A stretch of DNA of 64,000 bases from assembly GCF_003003035.1 (NCBI RefSeq), contig NZ_PVTS01000014.1, positions 88,475-152,474 of the forward strand. The letters run 5' to 3'. A program made the translations under genes and the position numbers. Of the stretch, positions 33,072 to 43,361 are shown piece after piece (position 1 is the first letter of the stretch; each line of letters starts with the position of its first letter). This stretch comes from Marinilabilia salmonicolor (GTDB taxonomy: Bacteria > Bacteroidota > Bacteroidia > Bacteroidales > Marinilabiliaceae). The notes beneath the pieces were generated by a model. It had not been told where the DNA came from and did no database searches. It saw only the letters and a list, made by a program, of their open reading frames with translations.

Positions 33072-35027
33072 ATGAAGGAAATGAAAGAGTTATATAAAAC
33101 ACTTTTGTGGGGAAGCACATTGTTGGTAATGCTCTTTAGCGCTACCTCTTGTGAAGATTACCTTGAGAAAGAGGAAGAGGTATTGATCTCTGAGGAAGTG
33201 GCGTTTAAGAATTTTAGGAATTTTCAGGGTTTCATTGAGGAAATTTACAATTGTATTCCCGACAAGCAGAAATCGTACTGGACCACTTCCTGGAACTGGG
33301 GAGAGGACGAGATTATGAATCCTGCTGCCGATTGGCATATGGTGAATCAGATAGATATTGGTAATTTCTGGTCCTGGCAGGCAGGCAGACTGGCCCAAAA
33401 CGGCAGCTGGCTTGATAAGGATAATGCAGATCCCACATCTACCGATAAATTTAATCATGCCATATGGCCTCATGCGTGGTATTCTATCCGTAAGGCAAAC
33501 ATCGGGCTGGCTAATCTTGATTTGATGACCGATGCAACAGCTGAAGAAAGGGATTTGATTGAAGGTCAGTTGTATTTCTTCAGGGCATGGTGGCATTTTC
33601 AATTGATGCAGTATTTTGGTGGAATGCCTTATATAGAAGAAGCATTGCCTGCCGGCGAGCAACTTACTTTGCCAAGAATGACCTATCAGGAGTGTGCTGA
33701 TAAGGCAGGTGCAGATTTAAGGAAGGCCGCAGATTTGCTGCCGATTAACTGGGATAATACTCGTCCGGGTAGTCAGACTTCTGGTAAAAACCAGCTTAGG
33801 GTAAATAAAATCATGGCTCTTGGCTATCTCGGTAAGAACTATTTATGGGCAGCAAGTCCGTTGATGGAAAATGGAGCACAGACCGGCGGAAGTCTGACTT
33901 ATTCTTATAATACAGATTATGCATCCCAAGCCGCCGAAGCATTTGGAGAATTGCTAAATCTGGTGGAGAGCGGACAGACACAGTACTCTTTGGCTGAATT
34001 TAATTATGAGGATATATACAATCATAAAGCAGCTGCCGGTGCAACCTCCAAATACAGTGATATTTTTTATACTACCGGACAGAACTGGTTGATGCCAGGT
34101 TCTACGGAAGCAATTTTTCGTGGTCCCTCCCCGGATGCCAACGGAAGTAACTGGGGAACATCGAAAACTTTCGGACCCAAAGTGCAGGGACTTGTTGAGC
34201 ACGACAATATCATCCATCAGCCAACAGCCAATTATGTGAATTATTACGGTATGGCGAATGGCCTTCCTTTGGATGATCCGGAGTCAGGGTTTGATCCGAA
34301 CTTCCCATTTAAGGATCGTGATCCACGTTTCTATCATGATATTGTTTTTGATGGTTTTCAGTATGTAAACGGATCTATGCCTGCAGATATGGAGTATCTC
34401 AGATATACAGGATTACATACAGGAGGCACTATGCGTCAGGCCAGCAATGGTAGCCGCACAGGATATTTCATTCAAAAGCTGGTTCCACATACGGCTAACA
34501 AATATGATGGAATTTACAACTGGTCAGGAAACCTCCATGTTTACCTTCCCTATATGCGGTTGGGCGATATTTATTTGATGTATGCCGAAGCTGCCGGTGC
34601 AGTTGGTGGGGCAACTTACAGTGCCTCTAATTTTGCAAAATCAGCTGAGGAGGCCATTAACACACTACGTGATCGTGTTGGTGCCGGACATGTTGCAGCA
34701 GCTTTTACCGGAAGTACAGAGTTGTTTCTTGATGAAGTCCGTCGGGAGCGTGCAGTGGAACTGTCTTTCGAAGGCTTCAGATTTAATGATTTGCGCAGAT
34801 GGTTGTTGTTAACAGAGGAGCCATACAATATTAAAACATCTCAGGAATTTGATCGGGTTGAAGACGAAACTTTCTTTGAAGAGAATGATCCCCGGGATGC
34901 CAGAGTGTCAAATTTCCGTGAAGAGTTAATACTTACCCGCCAATTTGGGAAAAAGCACTATTGGCTACCGCTGAAGATTTCTGACACTTCGATGTATCCT
35001 GAATTCGAACAGAATCCCGGATGGTAA
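33072..35027 (+). CDS. xusB: XusB-like SusD-family glycan-binding lipoprotein
   Basis: 651 residues with lipobox SATSC (about Cys27). SusD features: EGQLYFFRAWWHFQLMQYFG (about 163-182), LPYMRLGDIYLMYAEAAGAV near 500, and RRERAVELSFEGFRFNDLRR near 565. It is longer than typical SusD proteins (about 500-600), in line with xus-type partners. It binds xylan chains at the surface and closes over XusA. It follows XusA by 3 bp and precedes the next porin by 42 bp. Confidence 0.9.
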   Translation: MKEMKELYKTLLWGSTLLVMLFSATSCEDYLEKEEEVLISEEVAFKNFRNFQGFIEEIYNCIPDKQKSYWTTSWNWGEDEIMNPAADWHMVNQIDIGNFWSWQAGRLAQNGSWLDKDNADPTSTDKFNHAIWPHAWYSIRKANIGLANLDLMTDATAEERDLIEGQLYFFRAWWHFQLMQYFGGMPYIEEALPAGEQLTLPRMTYQECADKAGADLRKAADLLPINWDNTRPGSQTSGKNQLRVNKIMALGYLGKNYLWAASPLMENGAQTGGSLTYSYNTDYASQAAEAFGELLNLVESGQTQYSLAEFNYEDIYNHKAAAGATSKYSDIFYTTGQNWLMPGSTEAIFRGPSPDANGSNWGTSKTFGPKVQGLVEHDNIIHQPTANYVNYYGMANGLPLDDPESGFDPNFPFKDRDPRFYHDIVFDGFQYVNGSMPADMEYLRYTGLHTGGTMRQASNGSRTGYFIQKLVPHTANKYDGIYNWSGNLHVYLPYMRLGDIYLMYAEAAGAVGGATYSASNFAKSAEEAINTLRDRVGAGHVAAAFTGSTELFLDEVRRERAVELSFEGFRFNDLRRWLLLTEEPYNIKTSQEFDRVEDETFFEENDPRDARVSNFREELILTRQFGKKHYWLPLKISDTSMYPEFEQNPGW

Positions 35028-35069
35028 ATCAAAAAAGAAATGTAGTGTAATTTATCAAAGAAATAAACA

Positions 35070-37943
35070 ATGAAACATATACAAATAAGATTCATTTTAT
35101 GTGCAACGTTTGTTTTGCTGCCTTTCTTTATGAAGGCTCAGACAACAGCACAAAATGAAACTGATTCAATGAATATTGAGAAACAGGACTCCATGGTCCA
35201 GGTAGCTTTTCGGGAGGTTTCGAAGGATGACCTTCTTGGGGGTGTTTCAGTTGTCAATGTGGAAGACTTGTTAAAGAAAAACTATCATACTTATAGTTTG
35301 GAAAGCATGGAAGGCTACATTGGTGGTTGGAATGGGAATTCCTTGTGGGGTATGGATGACCATTTAGTGCTGGTTGACGGTGTGCCTCGTGCTGCCGATA
35401 ATATTTTGCCCACAGAAATAGATGAAATCACTTTCCTGAAGGGTGCTTCGGCAGTTGTGTTATATGGTAGTCGTGCAGCCAAAGGGGTCATCAACATCAC
35501 AACAAAGCGTGGTAAGGATCAGCCCCTGGAAGTGAATGTCAGAGCAAATACAGGGTTTCATGTGTCAAAAAGTTACCCAAAATATTTGGGATCTGCAGAA
35601 TACATGACTTTGTTCAATGAAGCATCTGTCAATGATGGTAAAGGTGTCTCATTCAGCGACGAAGATATTTTCAATCATGCTTCGGCAAACAATCCATATC
35701 GCTATCCCGATGTAGATTTCTATTCATCAGATTATCTTCAGAAAGCTTATAACCGAACAGATGTGACCACTGAGTTGATTGGTGGAAATGATCGTGCACA
35801 GTATTATAGTAATATCGGGTATTCGCGTACAGGAGACGTCCTCAATTTTGGAGAGGCCGCGAATAACTATGATGAACGTTTGAATATCCGTGGAAATGTA
35901 GATATTAAGCTTAACGATTTTATCGACGCACATGTAAATGCAAATGCTACATTTTATTCATCAAGGGGGATTAATTATACTGATAGTGATCCGGATGATG
36001 ACGAAAATGTTGATAATTACTGGACGTATGCTTCAACAATGCGGCCGAACAGGGTTGCTCCTTTGATTCCAACCAGTTATATTGATAAGAATGCATTGAG
36101 TGCATGGCCAATGATTGATAATAGCTTGAATATTGTTGATGGTCAGTATTTTCTGGGTGGTTCGCGTGTGGCAATGACCAATGCTTTTGCAGATGCTTAT
36201 GCAGGTGGATATAATAAGTACAATAGTCGGCAGTTTCAATTTGATACAGGTCTGGACTTCGATCTTCAGAACTTAATGGATGGTCTTTCTTTTCATACAC
36301 TGTTTGCCGTAGATTATTCTACTTCTTACAATGCTTCCTATAGTAATGAGTATGCAGTGTTTGTCCCATCCTGGTATAATTACAATGGAGAAGATGTTAT
36401 TGCAGAGTTGACTCAGGAAGGAAGTGATGAGAAATCTGGTGAGCCCGATTTTAATGGAGAAGAATATTTTCAAACAATTGCTTTTTCAGGCTGGTTTGAT
36501 TATGCCACTACGATCAACGACACCCATAATATCTCTGCAATGCTTGTCGCTAATGGCTATCAGCAAACACAATCAGAGGTGTATCACAGTGTAGCTAATG
36601 CGAATGTTGGTATTCAGCTCGGGTACAACATGAACCGGAAATATTATGTTGACCTAGGTGGATCCGTTGTTCACTCCGCAAAATTTGCAGAGGGTAATCG
36701 TAATGCCTTTTCGCCTTCAGCAACATTGGGATGGAGACTGAGTCAGGAGGATTTCCTTTCCGGTTCTTCTGTTGTTGATGATTTGATGTTGAGTGTGTCG
36801 GGAAGTGTTTTGCACACTGATATGAGTATTGAAGGATTTTATGAATATGCAGGAAACTTTAATCAGTCCGATGGTGCCTGGTGGGGATGGTATGATGGTG
36901 CTTCCGAGCGTTCAACGAATTCTATTCAGGGGGAAAACGAAGATCTGACATTTGTGAAACGCAAAGAGCTTTCTGCTAATCTCAGAACATCTCTTTGGAA
37001 GAATACAATTACTGCAGATGCCTCATTTTTTATCAATACCATGGAAGGATTGATAACAGAGCCTATGGGCGTTTTCCCTAATTATTTCTTTACCTATTAT
37101 CCTGAAGCTTCGTTCGTTCCCAATGTTAATTTTAATGATGATCAGCGTACAGGTTTGGATTTTAGTGTGAAATATAAGGAGAGCCTTGGTGATGTAGATC
37201 TGACCCTGGGTGTTTCAGGAACTTATTATACTACTGAGGCCACCAAGCGTGATGATATCGCTTATGAAAATGATTATCAAAAACGTCAGGGGAAGGCTGT
37301 TGATGCTATCTGGGGACTCGAGAATGCTGGATTCTTCCAGAACCAGGCTGATGTAGATAACTCTCCTACTCAAACTTTTGGTGGCAACATTAAACCAGGG
37401 GACCTTAAATATGTTGATCAAAATAACGATGGTGTTATTGATGAGAAGGATGAGATTTTTCTGGGACAAGCTGGATGGTATGGAAACCCTTTTACAATGG
37501 GGGTAAATATTACTGCAAAGTGGAAGAATTTTACATTTTTTGCTTTGGGAACAGGTTATTTTGGAGCTTATGCCATGAAGGATGATTCTTATCATTGGGT
37601 TTATGGTGATCGTAAGTATTCAGAAGTTGTACGTGGTCGTTGGACCCCTGAAACAAACGGTTCAGCTACTTTCCCAAGGTTGACGACAGAAAGTGGAAGT
37701 AATAACTTCCGCAATTCCGACTTCTGGTTGTATAGTACAGATCGTTTTAATATTGCTAAAGTTCAGATTACTTATGATCTGCCAAAAAGTGTGTTACAGA
37801 ATATCTTTTTCAAGGAATTTTCCGCTTACATCGGTGGTTCTAACTTGTTGACCATCTCTCCCGAACAAGAAATATTAGAGAGAGAAATCACAGAAGCACC
37901 ACAAACAAGATTCTATAATATTGGTGTTAAAGCAGTATTCTAA
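35070..37943 (+). CDS. xusC: XusC-like SusC-family porin lacking the usual N-terminal extension
   Basis: 957 residues, signal peptide ending FFMKAQ. Unlike the other two SusC proteins here, it has no carboxypeptidase-regulatory-like domain and no VVVVGYG box. The plug begins by about residue 60 (HLVLVDGVPRAADN, ASAVVLYGSRAAKGVINITT), preceded by about 40 polar residues (with QVAFREVS as the only TonB-box candidate). The barrel runs to a C-terminal FYNIGVKAVF. It should import xylo-oligosaccharides with XusD. Second porin of the operon; 31 bp before xusD. Confidence 0.88.
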   Translation: MKHIQIRFILCATFVLLPFFMKAQTTAQNETDSMNIEKQDSMVQVAFREVSKDDLLGGVSVVNVEDLLKKNYHTYSLESMEGYIGGWNGNSLWGMDDHLVLVDGVPRAADNILPTEIDEITFLKGASAVVLYGSRAAKGVINITTKRGKDQPLEVNVRANTGFHVSKSYPKYLGSAEYMTLFNEASVNDGKGVSFSDEDIFNHASANNPYRYPDVDFYSSDYLQKAYNRTDVTTELIGGNDRAQYYSNIGYSRTGDVLNFGEAANNYDERLNIRGNVDIKLNDFIDAHVNANATFYSSRGINYTDSDPDDDENVDNYWTYASTMRPNRVAPLIPTSYIDKNALSAWPMIDNSLNIVDGQYFLGGSRVAMTNAFADAYAGGYNKYNSRQFQFDTGLDFDLQNLMDGLSFHTLFAVDYSTSYNASYSNEYAVFVPSWYNYNGEDVIAELTQEGSDEKSGEPDFNGEEYFQTIAFSGWFDYATTINDTHNISAMLVANGYQQTQSEVYHSVANANVGIQLGYNMNRKYYVDLGGSVVHSAKFAEGNRNAFSPSATLGWRLSQEDFLSGSSVVDDLMLSVSGSVLHTDMSIEGFYEYAGNFNQSDGAWWGWYDGASERSTNSIQGENEDLTFVKRKELSANLRTSLWKNTITADASFFINTMEGLITEPMGVFPNYFFTYYPEASFVPNVNFNDDQRTGLDFSVKYKESLGDVDLTLGVSGTYYTTEATKRDDIAYENDYQKRQGKAVDAIWGLENAGFFQNQADVDNSPTQTFGGNIKPGDLKYVDQNNDGVIDEKDEIFLGQAGWYGNPFTMGVNITAKWKNFTFFALGTGYFGAYAMKDDSYHWVYGDRKYSEVVRGRWTPETNGSATFPRLTTESGSNNFRNSDFWLYSTDRFNIAKVQITYDLPKSVLQNIFFKEFSAYIGGSNLLTISPEQEILEREITEAPQTRFYNIGVKAVF

Positions 37944-37974
37944 AAAGGAAAAGTTTAAAATTAGGAATTAAGCT

Positions 37975-39759
37975 ATGAAAAATATAATAAAACTATTGGT
38001 GCTATTATTCCTGTTTACAGGTTGTAAAGATGTTTTCACACCGGAAATAGAAAATATCCGGGATTTGGAAGCAATGTATGAGGAACCAACATATGCACAA
38101 GGCATTTTGGCTAATGCATATATTTTGTTGCCTTATCAAAATGCACCTGAAAGCGATGTGGCAACAGATGATGCAGTAACCAATGATGTAGAGAACGATT
38201 ACCTGAGTATGGCTACTGGTTCGTGGTCCTCCAATTCTAATCCTGTTTCTCAATGGCAGGGACGCAGAAACGCGATTCAATATTTGAATATTTTTCTTGC
38301 CAATGCCGATGAGGTTGAATGGGCCCAGGATGAGGCTGCAAGAATCATGTATAATGATCGTTTAAAAGGTGAGGCTTACGGGCTTCGTGCTCTTCAAATG
38401 TTTTACCTGTTGAAGGCCCATGGAGGATGGACCTCAGATGGTCGTTTACTTGGGGTGCCTATCGTAACTGAGCCTGAGGATAAGGATTCGGATTTTAATG
38501 TTCCCCGAAATACATTTCAGGAGTGTCTGGACCAGATTATGAGTGATGTTGATCTGGCTTTGGAGTTGTTGCCTCTGGATTATGGTGATGTTTCAGCATC
38601 TCAAATTCCCGAAAAATACCAACAACTTGGTGTAACCAGTGCCAGTGATTATAATCGTGTGGTTGGAAATCATATGCGTGGTCGTATTACCGGACGTATC
38701 GTTGAGGCCATACGTGCTCAGGTAGCTCTTTTGGCTGCAAGTCCTTCCTATGCCGATGGCACGGACGTGACATGGGCCGATGCTGCTAATTATGCAGGAT
38801 CAGTATTGAGTCGCATAAACGGCCCCTCAGGAATGGATGCTGATGGCTGGTATTGGTTTGCAAATGCTACAGAAATTGACGGTTTGGGATCAGGCGTTGT
38901 TCCTCAGGAGATTCTTTGGCGTAATGACATCGGACAAAGTAATGACCTGGAATCCGATAATTTCCCTCCCTCACTCTATGGTAATGGCCGTGTAAATCCC
39001 ACGCAGAACCTGGTTGATGCCTTCCCATCCGTGGATGGTTATCCGATTACAAATGCATCTTCTAATTATGACCCTTCTAATCCTTATGCCAACCGTGATC
39101 CTCGTTTATCGCGTTATGTCGTAGTTAATGAGAGCACTCAGGGACCAGACGATGCAGTTATTGTTACAGGAGTATATGGAGATAATGAAGATGCATTAAA
39201 CCGGGAGAGTGGTCTTTCAACCCGTACAGGATATTACCTGAGAAAATTGATGCGTGCTGATGTGAATCCTAATCCTGAGTATAACACAGAACAGAAGCAT
39301 TATACTGCACGTATTCGTTATACAGAGATATTTCTTGCCTATGCAGAAGCGGCTAATGAAGCCTGGGGACCTGACGGAACCGGTGAATTTGGTTTTTCTG
39401 CTTATGACGTAATCAAAGCCATACGGGAAAGAGCCGGTGTAGGGGTTAGCAATAATGATCCTTACCTCGAAGAGTGCAGAACCAGCAAAGAAAGAATGCG
39501 TACATTGATTAGGAATGAACGTCGTCTTGAACTCTGTTTTGAAAATCACCGTTTCTGGGATTTGCGTCGTTGGAATGTTGATTTGAATAAACTGAACGAA
39601 ACTGCCATGGGTGTTCGGATAAGTGATGCTGGTAATGAGGATGGTTTTGCCATTGTTGATGTTGAATCCAGAAATTACCAGGATTATATGTACCATGGAC
39701 CTATTCCTTATGAGGAAATGTTAAAATGGAGCAATCTTGAACAAAATGCAGGTTGGTAA
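37975..39759 (+). CDS. xusD: XusD-like SusD-family glycan-binding lipoprotein
   Basis: 594 residues, lipobox LFLFTGC (about Cys17). SusD signatures include KGEAYGLRALQMFYLLKAHG, RYTEIFLAYAEAANEAWGP and NERRLELCFENHRFWDLRRW. It is the partner of the porin just upstream and binds xylan fragments at the cell surface. It is followed after 22 bp by the XusE-like lipoprotein. Confidence 0.9.
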   Translation: MKNIIKLLVLLFLFTGCKDVFTPEIENIRDLEAMYEEPTYAQGILANAYILLPYQNAPESDVATDDAVTNDVENDYLSMATGSWSSNSNPVSQWQGRRNAIQYLNIFLANADEVEWAQDEAARIMYNDRLKGEAYGLRALQMFYLLKAHGGWTSDGRLLGVPIVTEPEDKDSDFNVPRNTFQECLDQIMSDVDLALELLPLDYGDVSASQIPEKYQQLGVTSASDYNRVVGNHMRGRITGRIVEAIRAQVALLAASPSYADGTDVTWADAANYAGSVLSRINGPSGMDADGWYWFANATEIDGLGSGVVPQEILWRNDIGQSNDLESDNFPPSLYGNGRVNPTQNLVDAFPSVDGYPITNASSNYDPSNPYANRDPRLSRYVVVNESTQGPDDAVIVTGVYGDNEDALNRESGLSTRTGYYLRKLMRADVNPNPEYNTEQKHYTARIRYTEIFLAYAEAANEAWGPDGTGEFGFSAYDVIKAIRERAGVGVSNNDPYLEECRTSKERMRTLIRNERRLELCFENHRFWDLRRWNVDLNKLNETAMGVRISDAGNEDGFAIVDVESRNYQDYMYHGPIPYEEMLKWSNLEQNAGW

Positions 39760-39781
39760 TTCATTGAATAAAAAAAGATAA

Positions 39782-40831
39782 ATGTTGAAAGATATGAAAC
39801 TGTTTAAATTTTTATCGGTATTTTCTGCAGGAGCCTTGGCATTGCTCATGACGACCTCATGTGAGAACAAGGAGGTCGAATTTCCTGATTTTGAATATAC
39901 TACCGTGTATTTCCCCTATCAATTTCCTGTGAGGACAATTGTTTTGGGAGAGGATATCTTTGATAATACCCTTGACAACGAGCATAAGTTGAAAATTTAT
40001 GCAACGATGGGTGGTGTGTATGAAAATAATAAGAATATTGAAATTGACATTGCGGTGGATGACGCATTGACCAGTAACCTGTTCTTTGAGGATGAATCTG
40101 CTGTTCAACCCATGCCGGCAGATTATTACTCATTAGCTGAGCAGACAATTTCTCTCAGTGGAGAACTTCAGGGAGGGGTTGATGTCCAATTGTCAGATGC
40201 CTTTTTTGCCGATGAGAATGCTATCAGCAATACTTATGTTATTCCTTTAAGAATGACTGGCGTTAGTAATGCAGATTCTATATTGGATGGTACACCTTTG
40301 GTCGATAATCCCGTTAGAACCAATGTGGCAGACTGGGAGGTTCAGCCTAAGGATTTTGTTCTCTATGCTGTAAGGTTTATCAATCCGTGGCATGCCAATT
40401 ATCTGCGTCGGGGAGAAGATATTATTACAGAGAATGGTGAAACCACTACAATAGTGAGGCATGAAGAATACGTTGAGGACGATGAGGTGGTGAGTTTGCA
40501 TACATCTTCATTGAATTCTGTGATTTTTCCTGTGCAAACAACTGTTATGCAGGGAGAAGAACAGGTAACTCTTACTTGTGAATTGGTCCTCACGTTTGAT
40601 GAGAATAACGAATGTTCCATTGTTTCTGGTACAGAAGGATATACTGCCAGTGGTTCCGGACAATTTGTTAAAGATGGAGACAAGAATAGTTGGGGCGATG
40701 AGGATCGGAATGCTTTGTACCTGGATTATGAGGTGGATTTCGGGACTAAGCAGTATCAGACTAAAGATACACTTGTGGTTCGTGACCGGGGTGTTAAGAT
40801 TGAGACATTCAATCCTACTTATACCGAGTAA
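39782..40831 (+). CDS. xusE: XusE-like surface lipoprotein
   Basis: 349 residues, lipobox MTTSC (Cys27, or Cys23 from the alternative ATG at 39794). The N-terminal half resembles the DUF1735/DUF5627 type Ig-like domains of SusE-position surface glycan-binding proteins (EFPDFEYTTVYFPYQFP, ADYYSLAEQTISLSGEL). The C-terminal half is beta-rich and ends DRGVKIETFNPTY. No catalytic motif. Position between xusD and the GH10 enzyme matches xusE. Role as a surface xylan-binding protein is inferred from position. Confidence 0.78.
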   Translation: MLKDMKLFKFLSVFSAGALALLMTTSCENKEVEFPDFEYTTVYFPYQFPVRTIVLGEDIFDNTLDNEHKLKIYATMGGVYENNKNIEIDIAVDDALTSNLFFEDESAVQPMPADYYSLAEQTISLSGELQGGVDVQLSDAFFADENAISNTYVIPLRMTGVSNADSILDGTPLVDNPVRTNVADWEVQPKDFVLYAVRFINPWHANYLRRGEDIITENGETTTIVRHEEYVEDDEVVSLHTSSLNSVIFPVQTTVMQGEEQVTLTCELVLTFDENNECSIVSGTEGYTASGSGQFVKDGDKNSWGDEDRNALYLDYEVDFGTKQYQTKDTLVVRDRGVKIETFNPTYTE

Positions 40832-40856
40832 GTTAATCGTTAAAATCAGATTGATT

Positions 40857-42971
40857 ATGAAATTTTTATATAAATTCTGGAGCTATGCGGCGGTATTGTC
40901 CGTATTGGCCTCTTGTGCAGATGATAGCAGGCTCGAATATGATGTAAAGAAGCCTGAAAGTATCGTAGAAAGTGAGTATCTGAACGACTATGATGTGTTA
41001 AAATCCTACGTAGATCGTACAGAGAACCCGGACTTTAAATTGGGTGCAGCGGTTTCAGCAAGTGACTATACCGAAAGAGGAGCAGTGTACAGTCTTGTAA
41101 ATTCCAATTTTGATGAGATAACTGCTGGCAATGCCATGAAATATGGATCTGTGGTACAAGATGACGGATCAATGAATTTTGCTCAGGTTGCACAATTGAT
41201 GGATGCCGCCAGGACCGCCAACATCGGTATTTATGGTCATACTCTTGTGTGGCATTCGCAACAGAACAAAGAATATCTTGAAAGCATCATTGCCGATAAA
41301 GAGGCTGAATTTGATCCTAATGCAACTGATGAGGTGGTTGATGGAATTAAGGATTATTCAGAAGAAGGATTTACCGGCTGGTCTGAGGGCCCTGTAACGC
41401 CTGTGGTTCAGGATGGAGTGTTGGTTGTTACCAATGATGAAGAACGAGAGCAAAATTATTTTGTACAATATCATGTTGCCAATAACATGCCTACCAAGGT
41501 AGGCACTAAGCATAAGGTGACTTTACGCATCAAAGGTTCTACTCCAGGTGAAATAAGAATGGCTTTGGGTGATTGGGGCAATACTGAAGATAAACCAATT
41601 TCCTTTACTGATGAGTGGACAGAAGTGTCAGCAGAGTTTAATGGCCTTGTTACTAATAGCTTTGTTATGCTGCAATCAGGAAGTTATGTTGGAACCTACG
41701 AAATTGAGTGGGTGAAAGTAACGCATGAAGAAGCTAAATCCATTAAAGTTCCGAGATATATTTACGAGAGTGATTTCTCCGATGGAGAGGCATTAGGTGG
41801 ATGGGGCAACGGATCCACTCGAGAGGTTGTAAATGGAGAGCTTTTGATGACAAATCCCTCTGTGGTTAATTCATGGGAAGTACAGGCAGCTATTGATTTT
41901 TCTGATCCTTTGGAGAATGGAAGAACTTATTTTCTTAGCATGAAAATCAAAGGTAGTGGCGAAGGTTCTGTAGGACCTGGATTTCAAGATCCCAGCGATT
42001 ACTCTTCCGGCGGTGATTTTGCTTCGATAAGTTTTAACACTGAGTGGAAGGAAGTTACTGTTTCAACAACTGTTACTAAAGAAACCGTTACTCGTTTCTT
42101 GTTTAGTTATGGCGATTTTGCCGGAACGATTTATATTGATGACCTTAAGCTGTATTATGAAGAGTCCGCAAATAGCATCCCCCTTACTCCGGAAGAAAAG
42201 GCTGATACCCTTACCTGGGCAATGGAAAACTGGATTTCCGCAATGATGGAAGCCACCGATGGTTATGTAACGGCATGGGATGTGGTGAATGAAGCTATTT
42301 CAGGTGCAGATTACGACGGAGACGGGTTTTATGACCTTCAATCGGCTGAAAATGGAGACCCTGAAAGCAATTTCTACTGGCAGGATTATCTGGGCGATAA
42401 CTTTGTTCGTATTGCAGTGGGACTGGCTCGTGAACATGGTCCAGAGAATCTGAAATTATTTGTTAATGACTATAACCTGGAGTCTGATTGGGACGATAAC
42501 CAGAAGTTGAAAAGTCTGATCAACTGGATCGAACAATGGGAGTCGGATGGTGTGACTGTAATTGATGGAATTGGCACACAAATGCACGTCTCGTACCATT
42601 TAAATCCTGAAACACAGGCCAGTAAGGAAGAGCATATTGTGAAGATGTATGAGTTGTTAGCTGCAACTGGAAAGTTGGTTAAAGTCACCGAGTTGGATAT
42701 GGGGCTGGTTGACGAAAACGGCGATGCTGTGATGACAGAAGATGTTACGCATGAACAGCATATGGCTATGGCTGAATATTATAATTTCATTATTCGAAAG
42801 TACTTTGAAATTATACCTGTAAATCAGCGATATGGTATTGCTCACTGGAGTCCTGCAGACAGCCCTTCAGATTCTTCCTGGAGAGGTGGTGAACCCATTG
42901 GGCTCTGGTCTTTGGATTATGTCCGTAAACCAGCTTATGCCGGTTTTGCCGATGGTTTGGCAGGCGAATAG
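40857..42971 (+). CDS. xyn10A: GH10 endo-xylanase with two inserted carbohydrate-binding modules (Xyn10A-like)
   Basis: 704 residues from the ATG at 40857, chosen because it opens a lipoprotein signal (VLASC, Cys20) just after the xusE stop. The reading frame continues upstream but overlaps xusE. The GH10 barrel is split: residues 55-150 hold the first part (HTLVWHSQ, 128-135) and about 440-704 the rest, with acid/base WDVVNEA (Glu479) and nucleophile VTELDMG (Glu612). The ~290-residue insert contains two CBM4/CBM22-like sandwiches (about 165-295 and 300-435). This layout is typical of surface GH10 xylanases at the end of xus operons, which start xylan breakdown outside the cell. Confidence 0.92.
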   Translation: MKFLYKFWSYAAVLSVLASCADDSRLEYDVKKPESIVESEYLNDYDVLKSYVDRTENPDFKLGAAVSASDYTERGAVYSLVNSNFDEITAGNAMKYGSVVQDDGSMNFAQVAQLMDAARTANIGIYGHTLVWHSQQNKEYLESIIADKEAEFDPNATDEVVDGIKDYSEEGFTGWSEGPVTPVVQDGVLVVTNDEEREQNYFVQYHVANNMPTKVGTKHKVTLRIKGSTPGEIRMALGDWGNTEDKPISFTDEWTEVSAEFNGLVTNSFVMLQSGSYVGTYEIEWVKVTHEEAKSIKVPRYIYESDFSDGEALGGWGNGSTREVVNGELLMTNPSVVNSWEVQAAIDFSDPLENGRTYFLSMKIKGSGEGSVGPGFQDPSDYSSGGDFASISFNTEWKEVTVSTTVTKETVTRFLFSYGDFAGTIYIDDLKLYYEESANSIPLTPEEKADTLTWAMENWISAMMEATDGYVTAWDVVNEAISGADYDGDGFYDLQSAENGDPESNFYWQDYLGDNFVRIAVGLAREHGPENLKLFVNDYNLESDWDDNQKLKSLINWIEQWESDGVTVIDGIGTQMHVSYHLNPETQASKEEHIVKMYELLAATGKLVKVTELDMGLVDENGDAVMTEDVTHEQHMAMAEYYNFIIRKYFEIIPVNQRYGIAHWSPADSPSDSSWRGGEPIGLWSLDYVRKPAYAGFADGLAGE

Positions 42972-43030
42972 GTTTTTATTATTTAAAAATGCTTAAAGAT
43001 TTTTTTTCAAAGCAATAGGTTAAATAGATA

Positions 43031-43063
43031 CTCCTCCCGGATTTTTCCGGGGGGAGTTTTTTT
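43031..43063 (+). terminator. Terminator of the xus-type operon
   Basis: CTCCTCCCGGA (43031-43041) pairs with TCCGGGGGGAG (43046-43056) through a short T loop, one wobble, then a run of seven T. It lies 60 bp after the GH10 stop. Strong intrinsic terminator. Confidence 0.88.
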
Positions 43064-43126
43064 CTTGTTCTTTTATTTATGTCTCATAAATTACATTTGG
43101 AATTAATGAGACACATTCCCTCCTGA

Positions 43127-43345
43127 TACGTCAAAGAGGTTCTTCATGTTAATTCGAATAGTGTTATTAGTTGGAATGTGGGATTTATCTGTAGTCCTCA
43201 ATATCCTTCAATAGGAGGGTATGGTTTGGCTTATTTTTATGAAATGCAGACAGGTTTTGGTAATGAACTCTATTTTCGTTCTTTTATAGATGGGAATAGT
43301 TCTTCCAAAACCAATGCTATTCGGTCATCATGGAATGATGTTTAA
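43127..43345 (+). other. Orphan open frame of 72 codons, possible gene remnant
   Basis: Between a TGA at 43124 and TAA at 43343 the frame reads like real protein (SWNVGFICSPQYPSIGGYG, then LYFRSFIDGNSSSKTNAIRS) but has no start codon near its beginning. SSKTNAIR resembles the tail of FISUMP/DUF1566-type repeats. It may be the broken end of an old gene. It also covers most of the upstream region of the GH5-GH43 gene. An imperfect hairpin GTCTCAT/ATGAGAC precedes it (43081-43112). Confidence 0.25.
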
Positions 43346-43361
43346 TCAAAATTTACCCTTT

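Noticed and set aside
40578..40856. Longer N-terminus for the second GH10 enzyme
   Set aside because: It overlaps xusE in another frame and would bury the lipoprotein signal starting at 40857.
43290..43361. Upstream start for the GH5-GH43 enzyme
   Set aside because: It would place 24 non-signal residues before an otherwise normal signal peptide.
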